Below are positions 16,817 through 24,630 of a stretch of 64,000 nucleotides of DNA, in pieces (positions within the stretch are counted from its first letter, which is position 1; every line of letters starts with the position of its first letter). Made by a program: the position numbers and the translations under genes. Under the pieces are notes generated by a model. It made no database searches, had not been told where the DNA came from, and saw nothing but the letters and a program-made list of their open reading frames with translations. The DNA lies in the NCBI RefSeq assembly GCF_000218565.1, contig NC_015684.1:1302001-1366000 (forward strand), written 5' to 3'. This DNA comes from Afipia carboxidovorans OM5 (GTDB lineage Bacteria > Pseudomonadota > Alphaproteobacteria > Rhizobiales > Xanthobacteraceae).

Positions 16817-16831
16817 TGGCACCGATTTTGC
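16817..16831 (+). promoter_or_regulatory. Sigma-54 (-24/-12) promoter of nasT
   Basis: TGGCAC-N5-TTGC matches the RpoN consensus exactly and predicts a transcript start near 16843, about 27 bases before the nasT start codon. This suggests control by NtrC or another RpoN-dependent activator under nitrogen limitation. Confidence 0.75.
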
Positions 16832-16869
16832 CTGTAGCGATGGGTGTTTAATGCGGAACCAGTTGTCTC

Positions 16870-17469
16870 ATGAGCCGTCACGCCCTTCGTATCCTGATCG
16901 TTGATAAAAACCAGGTTCGCGCAGCGATCATTGAAGAAGGTTTGCGCGAGGCGGGACATGGTGGCGTGACCATCATCCACGACATGACGGGCATAGCGCA
17001 GCGCATTGCTGAGATCGAACCGGATGCCATTGTAATCGACCTCGAAAACCCCAACCGCGACATGCTTGAAAGCATGTTTCAGCTAAGCCGCTCCGTGAAG
17101 CGGCCGATTGCTATGTTCGTGGACTGCTCCGATAGCGCCTCCATCGAGGCGGCCGTCGAAGCGGGCGTTTCGGCTTACGTCGTTGATGGGCTGCACAAGC
17201 ACCGCGTGAAGCCAGTTCTTGATATGGCAATCAGCCGCTTCAATGCGGTCTCGCGGATGGCACGGGAGCTGGAGGAAGTGCGAACCGAACTGGAGAACCG
17301 CAAGTTCGTGGAACGCGCGAAAGGCATCTTGATGAAGTCGCGTAGCCTTTCGGAGGAGGGCGCATATGCGCTCCTGCGCAGGACCGCGATGAATCAGAAC
17401 CGCAAGATCTCAGAAGTTGCCGAGAGCTTGGTCATGGCCGCCGGTCTGCTTGGTCCGGAAAACACATAG
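16870..17469 (+). CDS. nasT: NasT-type ANTAR response regulator/antiterminator
   Basis: A 199-residue RNA-binding antiterminator for nitrate assimilation. The N-terminal receiver-like domain (about residues 7-125) is followed by a coiled region and an ANTAR domain (about 130-190) with FVERAKGILMKSRSLSEEGA and ISEVAESLV. In known systems NasT binds a two-hairpin leader RNA and prevents termination, and is held inactive by the nitrate sensor NasS when nitrate is absent. The matching leader is found directly downstream. No nasS gene lies next to it or anywhere else in this window, which is unusual. Expression probably depends on the RpoN promoter upstream. Confidence 0.92.
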   Translation: MSRHALRILIVDKNQVRAAIIEEGLREAGHGGVTIIHDMTGIAQRIAEIEPDAIVIDLENPNRDMLESMFQLSRSVKRPIAMFVDCSDSASIEAAVEAGVSAYVVDGLHKHRVKPVLDMAISRFNAVSRMARELEEVRTELENRKFVERAKGILMKSRSLSEEGAYALLRRTAMNQNRKISEVAESLVMAAGLLGPENT

Positions 17470-17648
17470 CTCCCGACCCTATCGGCTCGACGCCTGCTTC
17501 ATTTGACGGCGCATAATTATGCAGCGCACAAATCTTGGGCAGCATCAACTTCAATTTCGATCATGATCGGTTATGTGCCCACGCCGCATGGCGACGCTTG
17601 GGCCGTTAAGTCGCTGGCATATTTAATAAATCAGCACATCGCCAAAAC

Positions 17649-17665
17649 TGGCACATCTCCTGCTT
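17649..17665 (+). promoter_or_regulatory. Probable sigma-54 promoter of the nitrate assimilation operon
   Basis: TGGCACATCTCCTGCTT fits the RpoN -24/-12 pattern with one mismatch (CTGC for TTGC). It would start the transcript near 17675, a few bases before the first ANTAR hairpin, giving a leader of about 170 bases before the transporter start codon. Confidence 0.6.
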
Positions 17666-17679
17666 AACAAGTGCTGCAA

Positions 17680-17720
17680 GCCCAAAGCTGGGTGAGAAAT
17701 TTCGCGTCCAACGTCGGGCG
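17680..17720 (+). promoter_or_regulatory. NasT (ANTAR) target: two hairpins with A1/G4 hexaloops
   Basis: The first hairpin is GCCC-AAAGCT-GGGT at 17680-17693, and the second CGTCC-AACGTC-GGGCG at 17705-17720. Both loops are six bases with A in position 1 and G in position 4, the signature of RNA bound by ANTAR antiterminators. They are eleven bases apart and just upstream of a terminator, as in nas leaders of other proteobacteria. The first stem is short, with only three GC pairs and one GT pair. Confidence 0.8.
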
Positions 17721-17731
17721 CTTCCAGGCAA

Positions 17732-17802
17732 GGCCGCCGCTCGGGCTCGATCGCGATCCGGATATCCGGGTGCGTAGAGGTTGATCGGCGGCCTTTTGTT
17801 TT
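17732..17802 (+). terminator. Intrinsic terminator in the nas leader
   Basis: GGCCGCCG at 17732-17739 pairs perfectly with CGGCGGCC at 17786-17793, followed by TTTTGTTTT. The long loop holds its own palindrome, CCGGATATCCGG. Read-through would need NasT bound to the upstream hairpins. Confidence 0.8.
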
Positions 17803-17843
17803 CAATCCAGCACCGCTTCCGCGTGGTGCTGATGGAGTGAGAG

Positions 17844-19145
17844 ATGACGGAAGCTGCTAACCCCGCACACATGCGCGATCGCTCGGCGACACGAGCACTG
17901 TCGATGTCGACGATCGCTTTCACCGTGTGTTTTGCCGTGTGGACGATCTTTTCGATCATCGGCGTTCGCATCAAGGACGAACTCGGTCTGAGTGATACGC
18001 AATTTGGCCTTCTGGTGGGGATGCCCATCCTGACGGGCTCTCTCGTGCGCATGCTTCTCGGCATCTGGACCGATCGCCTCGGCGGGCGCCTCGTCTACAC
18101 CATCACGATGCTTGCCGCGGCGCTGGCGACCTTCCTGCTCACCTTTGCGACGACTTATTCCCAAATGCTGATCGCAGCGCTTGGTGTCGGCCTGGCCGGT
18201 GGCTCGTTCGCGGTCGGCGTTGCCTATGTGTCGCGTTTCTACCCAGCCTCTCGGCAGGGCACGGCGCTCGGCATTTTCGGTGTCGGCAATGTGGGTGCGG
18301 CAGCCACCAAGTTTATCGCACCGTTCGTCCTTATCGCGTGGGGCTGGCAGAGCGTTGCGATGATATGGTCCGGCGTATTGGCCATCATCGCGGTCGTGTT
18401 CTGGTTCATGACCGAAGACGATCCGGTGATCCGCCATCGCCGCAAGACCGGGGGCGGGCAGGCGCGCAGCTTCCTTGCCGAATTCAAGCCGCTGAAGGAT
18501 GTGCGCGTCTGGCGCTTCTCGCTCTACTATTTCTTCGCCTTCGGGGCCTTCGTTGCGCTGGCTCTGTGGCTGCCGCGCTATCTCATTGGCGTCTACGGCT
18601 TCGACATAGCGACCGCTGGTATCATCGGTGCGGCTTATTCAATTCCCGCTTCGATTTTCCGGGCCTATGGCGGCATTCTTTCCGACCGGATCGGTGCGCG
18701 CACGGTGCTTTATTGGACCTTCGCGGTGTCGGCGGTTTGCTGCGCCATCCTGTCGATTCCGGCCGCTGACTACACGGTGCACGGCATCAAGGGACCGATC
18801 GCCTTCCACATGACGGTCGGGCCGGTCGCCTTCGTTGCAGTCGCTTTCATCCTTGGCTTCTGCATGAGCCTCGGCAAGGCCGCCGTCTACAAGCACATCC
18901 CTGTCTACTATCCGAACAATGTTGGCGCGGTTGGTGGCCTCGTCGGCATGATCGGCGGTCTCGGCGGCTTCGTTCTGCCGATCGTCTTTGGTGCGCTCAA
19001 CGATCTCACCGGCATCTGGTCGAACTGCTTCATGCTGCTGTTCGCTCTCGCAGGAGTGTGCCTCGCGTGGATGCATCTCGCGATCCGACGCATGGAAACG
19101 AGCGCTACGCCGTCGAGCTCTGCGCTCGCTCAGCCCGCGGAATAA
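17844..19145 (+). CDS. narK: Nitrate/nitrite MFS transporter (NarK/NasA type)
   Basis: A 433-residue inner-membrane major facilitator with about twelve helices. Nitrate-transporter motifs are visible: GLLVGMPILTGSLVRMLLG in the first half, GIFGVGNVGAAATKF in helix 5 and GGVGGFVLP-like sequence (MIGGLGGFVLPIVFG) near helix 11. It imports nitrate and may export nitrite. It is the first gene after the ANTAR leader and begins the operon with nirBD, nasA and cysG. The ATG at 17844 follows GGAG. Confidence 0.93.
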   Translation: MTEAANPAHMRDRSATRALSMSTIAFTVCFAVWTIFSIIGVRIKDELGLSDTQFGLLVGMPILTGSLVRMLLGIWTDRLGGRLVYTITMLAAALATFLLTFATTYSQMLIAALGVGLAGGSFAVGVAYVSRFYPASRQGTALGIFGVGNVGAAATKFIAPFVLIAWGWQSVAMIWSGVLAIIAVVFWFMTEDDPVIRHRRKTGGGQARSFLAEFKPLKDVRVWRFSLYYFFAFGAFVALALWLPRYLIGVYGFDIATAGIIGAAYSIPASIFRAYGGILSDRIGARTVLYWTFAVSAVCCAILSIPAADYTVHGIKGPIAFHMTVGPVAFVAVAFILGFCMSLGKAAVYKHIPVYYPNNVGAVGGLVGMIGGLGGFVLPIVFGALNDLTGIWSNCFMLLFALAGVCLAWMHLAIRRMETSATPSSSALAQPAE

Positions 19146-19165
19146 TCGTTGAGGAGAATACGGCA

Positions 19166-21616
19166 ATGACCGAGAAACTTGTCATCATCGGTAACGGCAT
19201 GGCTCCCGGCAGGATGTTGGAGCACCTGTTCGAGGCTGCTCCCGGCCGCTACGAGGTAACCATTTTCAATGCGGAGCCGCGGGTCAATTACGACCGTATC
19301 ATGCTGTCGCCTGTGCTGTCCGGCGAGAAGACCTTCGAGGAAATCGTCATCCATGGCGATGGTTGGTATATCGCCAATGGCGTGACGCTCTACAAGGGTC
19401 ACAAGATCGTTGCCATCGACCGTGCAGGGAAGACGGTTACCTCGGACAAGGGCGTTACCGAGAGTTACGACAAGCTGGTCGTGGCGACCGGATCGGTCCC
19501 CTTTATCATCCCGGTGCCGGGCTCCGATCTTCCCGGAGTCATAACCTATCGTGACCTGGATGATGTGAATGCCATGCTGCTTGCCGCGCAATCGCGTGAC
19601 AAGGCGGTGGTTATCGGCGGTGGGCTGCTCGGTCTTGAAGCGGCAGCCGGACTTAAAGAGCGAGACATGGATGTGACGGTCCTCCATGTCATGCCGACTC
19701 TGATGGAGCGTCAACTCGATCCCGCTGCCGGTTACCTGCTGCAGAAGGCCGTCGAGGCGCGAGGCATCAAGGTCATCACCAAGGCTGATACCAGGGCAAT
19801 CCTTGGCGATAAGCGCGTCACCGGTGTGGCGTTGAAGGACGGTCGAGTGATCCCGGCTTCACTGGTGGTCATGGCAGTCGGCATTCGCCCGAATGCGACG
19901 CTCGCAAAGGAGGCAGGCCTGGAGGTTAGGCGCGGCATTGTGGTCGATCCCTCCATGCAGACATCCGATCCGTCGGTTTTGGCGCTCGGCGAATGCGTGG
20001 AAGTCGAAGGCCGGACCTATGGCCTCGTCGCGCCGCTTTATCAGATGGCCCGCGTGGCGGCCGAGAATCTGGCCGGTGCGCCGGAGGCGCGCTTCGTGCA
20101 TTCCGAGACGCCGACCAAGCTCAAGGTGACAGGCATCGATCTTTATTCGGTCGGCGACTTTGCCGATGGCGACGACCGCGAGGAGATCGTGCTGCGGGAT
20201 GCCTCCGCGGGTATTTACAAGCGCGTCGTGCTCAAGGACGATCGCATCATCGGCGCGGTTCTGTTTGGCGAAACGGCGGACGGGGCATGGTTCGCGGACC
20301 TGCAGAAAAAGCAGACCGATATATCGGCGATGCGCGACACGCTGATCTTCGGTCAAGCGCTCCAAGGTGGTACGTCTGCGGACCCTTTGGCGGCCGTTGC
20401 GGCACTGGCGGATGATGCGGAAATCTGTGGCTGCAACGGCGTGTGCAAGGGTACGATCGTCTCGGCCATCACGTCCAAGGGGCTGACCAGCCTCGACGGC
20501 GTGCGGGCTCATACCAAGGCTTCGGCGTCCTGCGGCAACTGTACGCCACTGGTCGAGAAGCTGATGACGCTCACCTTGGGCGACAGCTACAATCCGGCCA
20601 CCGTTCAGCCGGTCTGCCCCTGCACCACGCTCGGGCATGGCGAGGTGCGCCGGCTCATCAAGGCCAAGCGACTCAAGACCATTCCTGCCGTCATGCAGGA
20701 GCTTGAATGGAAGACCTCCTGCGGCTGTGCCAAGTGCCGGCCCGCACTCAACTACTATCTGGTGGCCGACTGGCCAGATGAGTATGCCGACGACTATCAG
20801 TCCCGTTTCATCAACGAGCGCGCCCACGCCAACATCCAGAAGAACGGCACCTATTCGGTGGTGCCGCGAATGTGGGGTGGCGTCACCTCGGCGCGCGAGC
20901 TTCGAGCCATCGCCGATGTCGTGGACAAGTTTGCCATCCCGACAGTGAAGGTCACCGGCGGCCAGCGCATCGACATGCTGGGTATCAAGAAGGAAGACTT
21001 GCCCGCTGTCTGGGCTGATCTTGGTCAGGCTGGCTTTGTATCCGGCCATGCCTATGCGAAGGGCCTGCGCACGGTAAAGACCTGTGTGGGAACCGATTGG
21101 TGCCGGTTCGGCACTCAGGATTCTACGGGGCTCGGCATCCGCATCGAAAAATTCATGTGGGGCTCGTGGACGCCAGCCAAGGTGAAGATGGCTGTGTCCG
21201 GCTGTCCACGCAACTGCGCCGAGGCGACCTGCAAGGATGTGGGCGTGATCTGTGTGGATTCCGGCTTCGAGATTCATTTCGCGGGTGCTGCCGGGCTCGA
21301 CATCAAGGGCACGGAAGTCCTCGGCCTCGTCAAGACAGAGGACGAGGCGCTCGAGGTGATCGTCGCGCTCGTCCAGATGTATCGCGAGCAGGGTCGTTAT
21401 CTGGAGCGCATCTACAAATGGGCCAAACGCATCGGCACCGATGAGATCAGGAAGCAGGTGCTGGAGAATACCGCGCGGCGCCAGGAGTATTTCGACCGCT
21501 TCGTCTTTAGCCAGAAATTCGCGCAGATCGATCCTTGGGCCGAGCGGGTGTCGGGCAAGGACAAGCATGAGTTTCGGCCCATGGCGGCTGTTCCTTTCCC
21601 GCAGGCGGCGGAGTGA
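19166..21616 (+). CDS. nirB: Assimilatory nitrite reductase, large subunit
   Basis: An 816-residue cytoplasmic NADH-dependent enzyme that reduces nitrite to ammonium. An FAD/NADH module (VIIGNGMAPGRML at the start, GGGLLGLEAAAGL near residue 152) is followed by a BFD-like [2Fe-2S] domain from about Cys421 (CGCNGVC, later CGNC). The C-terminal ferredoxin-like half-domain and the siroheme/[4Fe-4S] domain carry Cys640, Cys646, Cys680 and Cys684 (CVGTDWC, CPRNC). The ATG at 19166 follows GAGGAG; an upstream start inside the transporter gene is rejected. It is directly followed by nirD. Confidence 0.96.
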   Translation: MTEKLVIIGNGMAPGRMLEHLFEAAPGRYEVTIFNAEPRVNYDRIMLSPVLSGEKTFEEIVIHGDGWYIANGVTLYKGHKIVAIDRAGKTVTSDKGVTESYDKLVVATGSVPFIIPVPGSDLPGVITYRDLDDVNAMLLAAQSRDKAVVIGGGLLGLEAAAGLKERDMDVTVLHVMPTLMERQLDPAAGYLLQKAVEARGIKVITKADTRAILGDKRVTGVALKDGRVIPASLVVMAVGIRPNATLAKEAGLEVRRGIVVDPSMQTSDPSVLALGECVEVEGRTYGLVAPLYQMARVAAENLAGAPEARFVHSETPTKLKVTGIDLYSVGDFADGDDREEIVLRDASAGIYKRVVLKDDRIIGAVLFGETADGAWFADLQKKQTDISAMRDTLIFGQALQGGTSADPLAAVAALADDAEICGCNGVCKGTIVSAITSKGLTSLDGVRAHTKASASCGNCTPLVEKLMTLTLGDSYNPATVQPVCPCTTLGHGEVRRLIKAKRLKTIPAVMQELEWKTSCGCAKCRPALNYYLVADWPDEYADDYQSRFINERAHANIQKNGTYSVVPRMWGGVTSARELRAIADVVDKFAIPTVKVTGGQRIDMLGIKKEDLPAVWADLGQAGFVSGHAYAKGLRTVKTCVGTDWCRFGTQDSTGLGIRIEKFMWGSWTPAKVKMAVSGCPRNCAEATCKDVGVICVDSGFEIHFAGAAGLDIKGTEVLGLVKTEDEALEVIVALVQMYREQGRYLERIYKWAKRIGTDEIRKQVLENTARRQEYFDRFVFSQKFAQIDPWAERVSGKDKHEFRPMAAVPFPQAAE

Positions 21617-21620
21617 GGCG

Positions 21621-21950
21621 ATGGGTTGGTTTGAAATAGGTGCACTTGAAGACATCCCACAGCGTGGTGCGCGGTGTGTTGAGACGCCGCAGGGTCGTAT
21701 CGGCGTCTTTCGGACGGCCGATGACAAGGTTTACGCGGTCGAGGATCACTGCCCGCATCGCGGCGGCCCTCTCAGTCAGGGCATCGTTCATGGCGCGTCC
21801 GTAACCTGCCCGCTGCACAATTGGGTGTTCTCGCTGGAAACGGGCAAGGCGCTGGGAGCTGACGAAGGTGCGTTGAAGACCATTCCGGTCAGGCTTGTCG
21901 GAGGGCGTATCTCGCTCGCTCTCGACGTTGCTCTGGCGGCGGCGGAGTGA
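21621..21950 (+). CDS. nirD: Assimilatory nitrite reductase, small subunit (Rieske-like)
   Basis: A 109-residue Rieske-fold subunit of NirBD. CPHRGGPL and CPLHNWVF are the two metal-binding segments; both retain Cys and His, so a [2Fe-2S] cluster is possible, unlike in enterobacterial NirD, where ligands are lost. The start at ATG 21621 lies four bases after the nirB stop with GAGTGAGG as ribosome site, so the subunits are tightly coupled. The gene ends a few bases before nasA. Confidence 0.92.
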   Translation: MGWFEIGALEDIPQRGARCVETPQGRIGVFRTADDKVYAVEDHCPHRGGPLSQGIVHGASVTCPLHNWVFSLETGKALGADEGALKTIPVRLVGGRISLALDVALAAAE

Positions 21951-21954
21951 CGGC

Positions 21955-24630
21955 ATGCAGGAGCCAGCCGTAGCCGAAGTAAGAACCACATGCCCATATT
22001 GCGGAGTGGGCTGCGGCGTCCTCGCGCGGGTGACCCCCGATGGATCGGTTTCTGTTCGTGGCGATCCCGAGCATCCGGCCAACTTCGGCAAGCTGTGCTC
22101 GAAAGGGATGGCGCTCGGCGAGACGACAGGTCTGGAAGGACGCGTGCTTGCGCCGGAGATCGGCGGACGCGAAGCATCCTGGGACGATGCGCTGGATCTC
22201 GTTGCGCGGCGCTTCACGGATACTGTCGGGCGATACGGCCCTGACTCGGTTGCTTTCTACGTCTCCGGCCAGTTGCTCACGGAGGACTACTACGTCGCCA
22301 ACAAGCTGATGAAAGGCTTCATAGGCTCCGCCAATATCGATACCAACTCGCGCTTGTGCATGGCATCTTCAGTAGCGGGCCATCGCCGCGCTTTCGGTGA
22401 AGACATCGTTCCCGGTATCTATGAGGATTTCGAACAGGCTGACCTTGTGGTGCTGGCGGGATCCAACACCGCCTGGTGCCACCCGATCATCTATCAGCGT
22501 TTGCTGGCTGCTCGGCGCAAGCGGGGCACGAAGATCGTTGTCGTCGACCCGCGCCGTACTGCGACGGCGGAGGAGGGCGATCTGCATCTTGCCATCGATC
22601 CAGGAACGGACGTGCTGCTCTTCAACGGGCTGCTGGCTCATCTGGCTCGATCAAACGTTATCGATGAGAGCTTCGTGGCCGGCCGAACCTCGGGCCTCGC
22701 GATAGCACTCGATGCGGCGGCTGCCGATGCTCCGTCGATCGAGTCGGTGGCTGAGGGATGCGGCCTCAACTCCGGCGACGTTCGCCTTTTCTATGAGCTG
22801 TTCGCGGCAACGGAGCGATCCATCACCGTCTATAGCCAGGGCGTCAACCAGTCGGTGCACGGCACCGACAAGGTCAATGCGATCATTAACTGCCATCTGG
22901 CGACGGGGCGTATCGGCAGGCCCGGCATGGGCGCGTTCTCAGTCACGGGGCAACCCAACGCCATGGGCGGCCGCGAGGTTGGAGGCCTGGCCAACCAGCT
23001 CGCCGCTCATATGAGCTTCGAATCCACGCAGGACATTGAGACTGTCTCACGCTTCTGGAACGCGCCGAACATCGCACGAAAGGCTGGGCTGAAGGCAGTC
23101 GATCTATTCCGAGCGGCGGGCGATGGTCGCGTCAAGGCGCTGTGGATCATGGGCACCAATCCCGCCGTCTCCATGCCGGACGCTGGCCGCGTGCGCGCCG
23201 CGCTCAAGGCCTGCGATTTCGTCGTTGTCTCCGACATTATCCGAACCGACACCACGCGGTTCGCCGATGTGCTGCTGCCGGCTGCTGGCTGGGGCGAGAA
23301 GAGTGGGACTGTCACAAATTCGGAACGCCGGATTTCGCGGCAGCGCCCGTTTCTGCCGCTGCCGGGAGCCGCACGACCGGACTGGAAGATCGTCTGCGAC
23401 GTGGCTCGCCGCATGGGATATGGGCACGCGTTCAGCTTCGATGGGCCGGCCGCCATCTTTCGCGAGCACGCGGCTCTCTCCACCTATGAGAACGCGGGTG
23501 AGCGGCTGTTTGATATTGGCGCTTTCGCGGGCGTCACCGAGGCAGAGTATGACGGCTTTACGCCCGTGTGCTGGCCGGTGTCGCGTGATGGTGCGTCTGC
23601 TGATCGGCTATTTGGTGATGGGTGCTTTCCAACGGCCGACGGCCGCGCTTTCTTCGTCGCCGTCCGCCAGCAAAGTGTCGCGCAGGCTGTCGACGCCACG
23701 CGTCCTATCTCGCTGAATACAGGTCGCCTACGTGATCAGTGGCACACCATGACTCGGACCGGACGTGTGCCGAGATTGATGTCGAACGCACCGGAGCCAT
23801 TGCTGGAAATCGCAGCCGAAGACGCTATTAGATATGAGCTGGCGGATGGCGATCTCGCCAGCGTCTCGAGTCCCTACGGCTTAGCGCGTGCCAAGGTAAA
23901 GGTTTCCAGCAGTCAGAAACCGAGCAGCGCATTCCTCCCGATGCACTGGAGCGGCCAATTCGCGGCCAATGCCGGGGCAGGGCCACTTGCAACACCATTG
24001 GCCGATGCGGTTTCCGGCCAGCCGGAGTTGAAACACGTTCCAGTGAAGATCGTGCGCGAGGAAGTTGCATGGCAAGGCGTTCTGATCACACGACGCTATC
24101 TTCGACCTACTGGTTTTGTTCATTGGAGCCGGCAAACCGTGTCGGGCGGATGGATCTACGAGCTCTGTGGAACTGAGACGCCCGATCAGGGCATTCTGCT
24201 TTCTCGGCAGTTCATGGAGGCGTACCGGCGCGAGGAGTTATTGGAGTACACTGACCGCCGCGGCTTGAACTATCGCGCGGCCGCCATCGACGACGATGGA
24301 GCGATGGCCGAGGCGCTGCTGGTCAGTCCTCAGGGCCAGTTGCCATCGCGCGACTGGCTGGTGTCGCTGCTTGGCTCTCGCGTACCATTGAGCGGGGCCG
24401 AGCGCATGGCGCTCCTGTCCGGCCGCTCGCCTGTCCCGACGCCGTCCATCGGCCGCATCGTCTGCTCCTGCTTCAACATCGGGGTAAACCAGATTGCGGT
24501 CTCGGTCGCTGCGGGATGCCGGAGCGTGGGCGAAATCGGCGAACACATTCGTGCTGGTACCAATTGCGGCTCCTGCCGCGCTGAAATCAGAAAGATCATC
24601 GATGAAGCTCGTCTCCAGGCCGCCGAGTGA
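21955..24630 (+). CDS. nasA: Assimilatory nitrate reductase catalytic subunit
   Basis: An 891-residue cytoplasmic Mo-bis-MGD enzyme reducing nitrate to nitrite. The N-terminal [4Fe-4S] cluster ligands are Cys13, Cys16, Cys20 and Cys48; the molybdenum ligand is Cys135 in NSRLCMASS. The NasA-type molybdopterin domain fills most of the chain (GQPNAMGGREVGGLANQL), and a C-terminal BFD-like [2Fe-2S] domain carries CSCFNI and CGSC. That last domain often accepts electrons from an NADH or ferredoxin partner; no separate electron-transfer subunit gene is present here. The start at ATG 21955 is five bases after nirD. The end overlaps cysG by 29 bases. Confidence 0.95.
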   Translation: MQEPAVAEVRTTCPYCGVGCGVLARVTPDGSVSVRGDPEHPANFGKLCSKGMALGETTGLEGRVLAPEIGGREASWDDALDLVARRFTDTVGRYGPDSVAFYVSGQLLTEDYYVANKLMKGFIGSANIDTNSRLCMASSVAGHRRAFGEDIVPGIYEDFEQADLVVLAGSNTAWCHPIIYQRLLAARRKRGTKIVVVDPRRTATAEEGDLHLAIDPGTDVLLFNGLLAHLARSNVIDESFVAGRTSGLAIALDAAAADAPSIESVAEGCGLNSGDVRLFYELFAATERSITVYSQGVNQSVHGTDKVNAIINCHLATGRIGRPGMGAFSVTGQPNAMGGREVGGLANQLAAHMSFESTQDIETVSRFWNAPNIARKAGLKAVDLFRAAGDGRVKALWIMGTNPAVSMPDAGRVRAALKACDFVVVSDIIRTDTTRFADVLLPAAGWGEKSGTVTNSERRISRQRPFLPLPGAARPDWKIVCDVARRMGYGHAFSFDGPAAIFREHAALSTYENAGERLFDIGAFAGVTEAEYDGFTPVCWPVSRDGASADRLFGDGCFPTADGRAFFVAVRQQSVAQAVDATRPISLNTGRLRDQWHTMTRTGRVPRLMSNAPEPLLEIAAEDAIRYELADGDLASVSSPYGLARAKVKVSSSQKPSSAFLPMHWSGQFAANAGAGPLATPLADAVSGQPELKHVPVKIVREEVAWQGVLITRRYLRPTGFVHWSRQTVSGGWIYELCGTETPDQGILLSRQFMEAYRREELLEYTDRRGLNYRAAAIDDDGAMAEALLVSPQGQLPSRDWLVSLLGSRVPLSGAERMALLSGRSPVPTPSIGRIVCSCFNIGVNQIAVSVAAGCRSVGEIGEHIRAGTNCGSCRAEIRKIIDEARLQAAE

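Noticed and set aside
17758..17769. CCGGATATCCGG palindrome as a protein operator
   Set aside because: It lies inside the loop of the leader terminator and is more simply explained as part of the RNA structure.
19859..21727. A 622-residue open frame antisense to nirB
   Set aside because: Long antisense frames are expected opposite GC-rich genes; nirB on the other strand has complete cofactor motifs and coupling to nirD.
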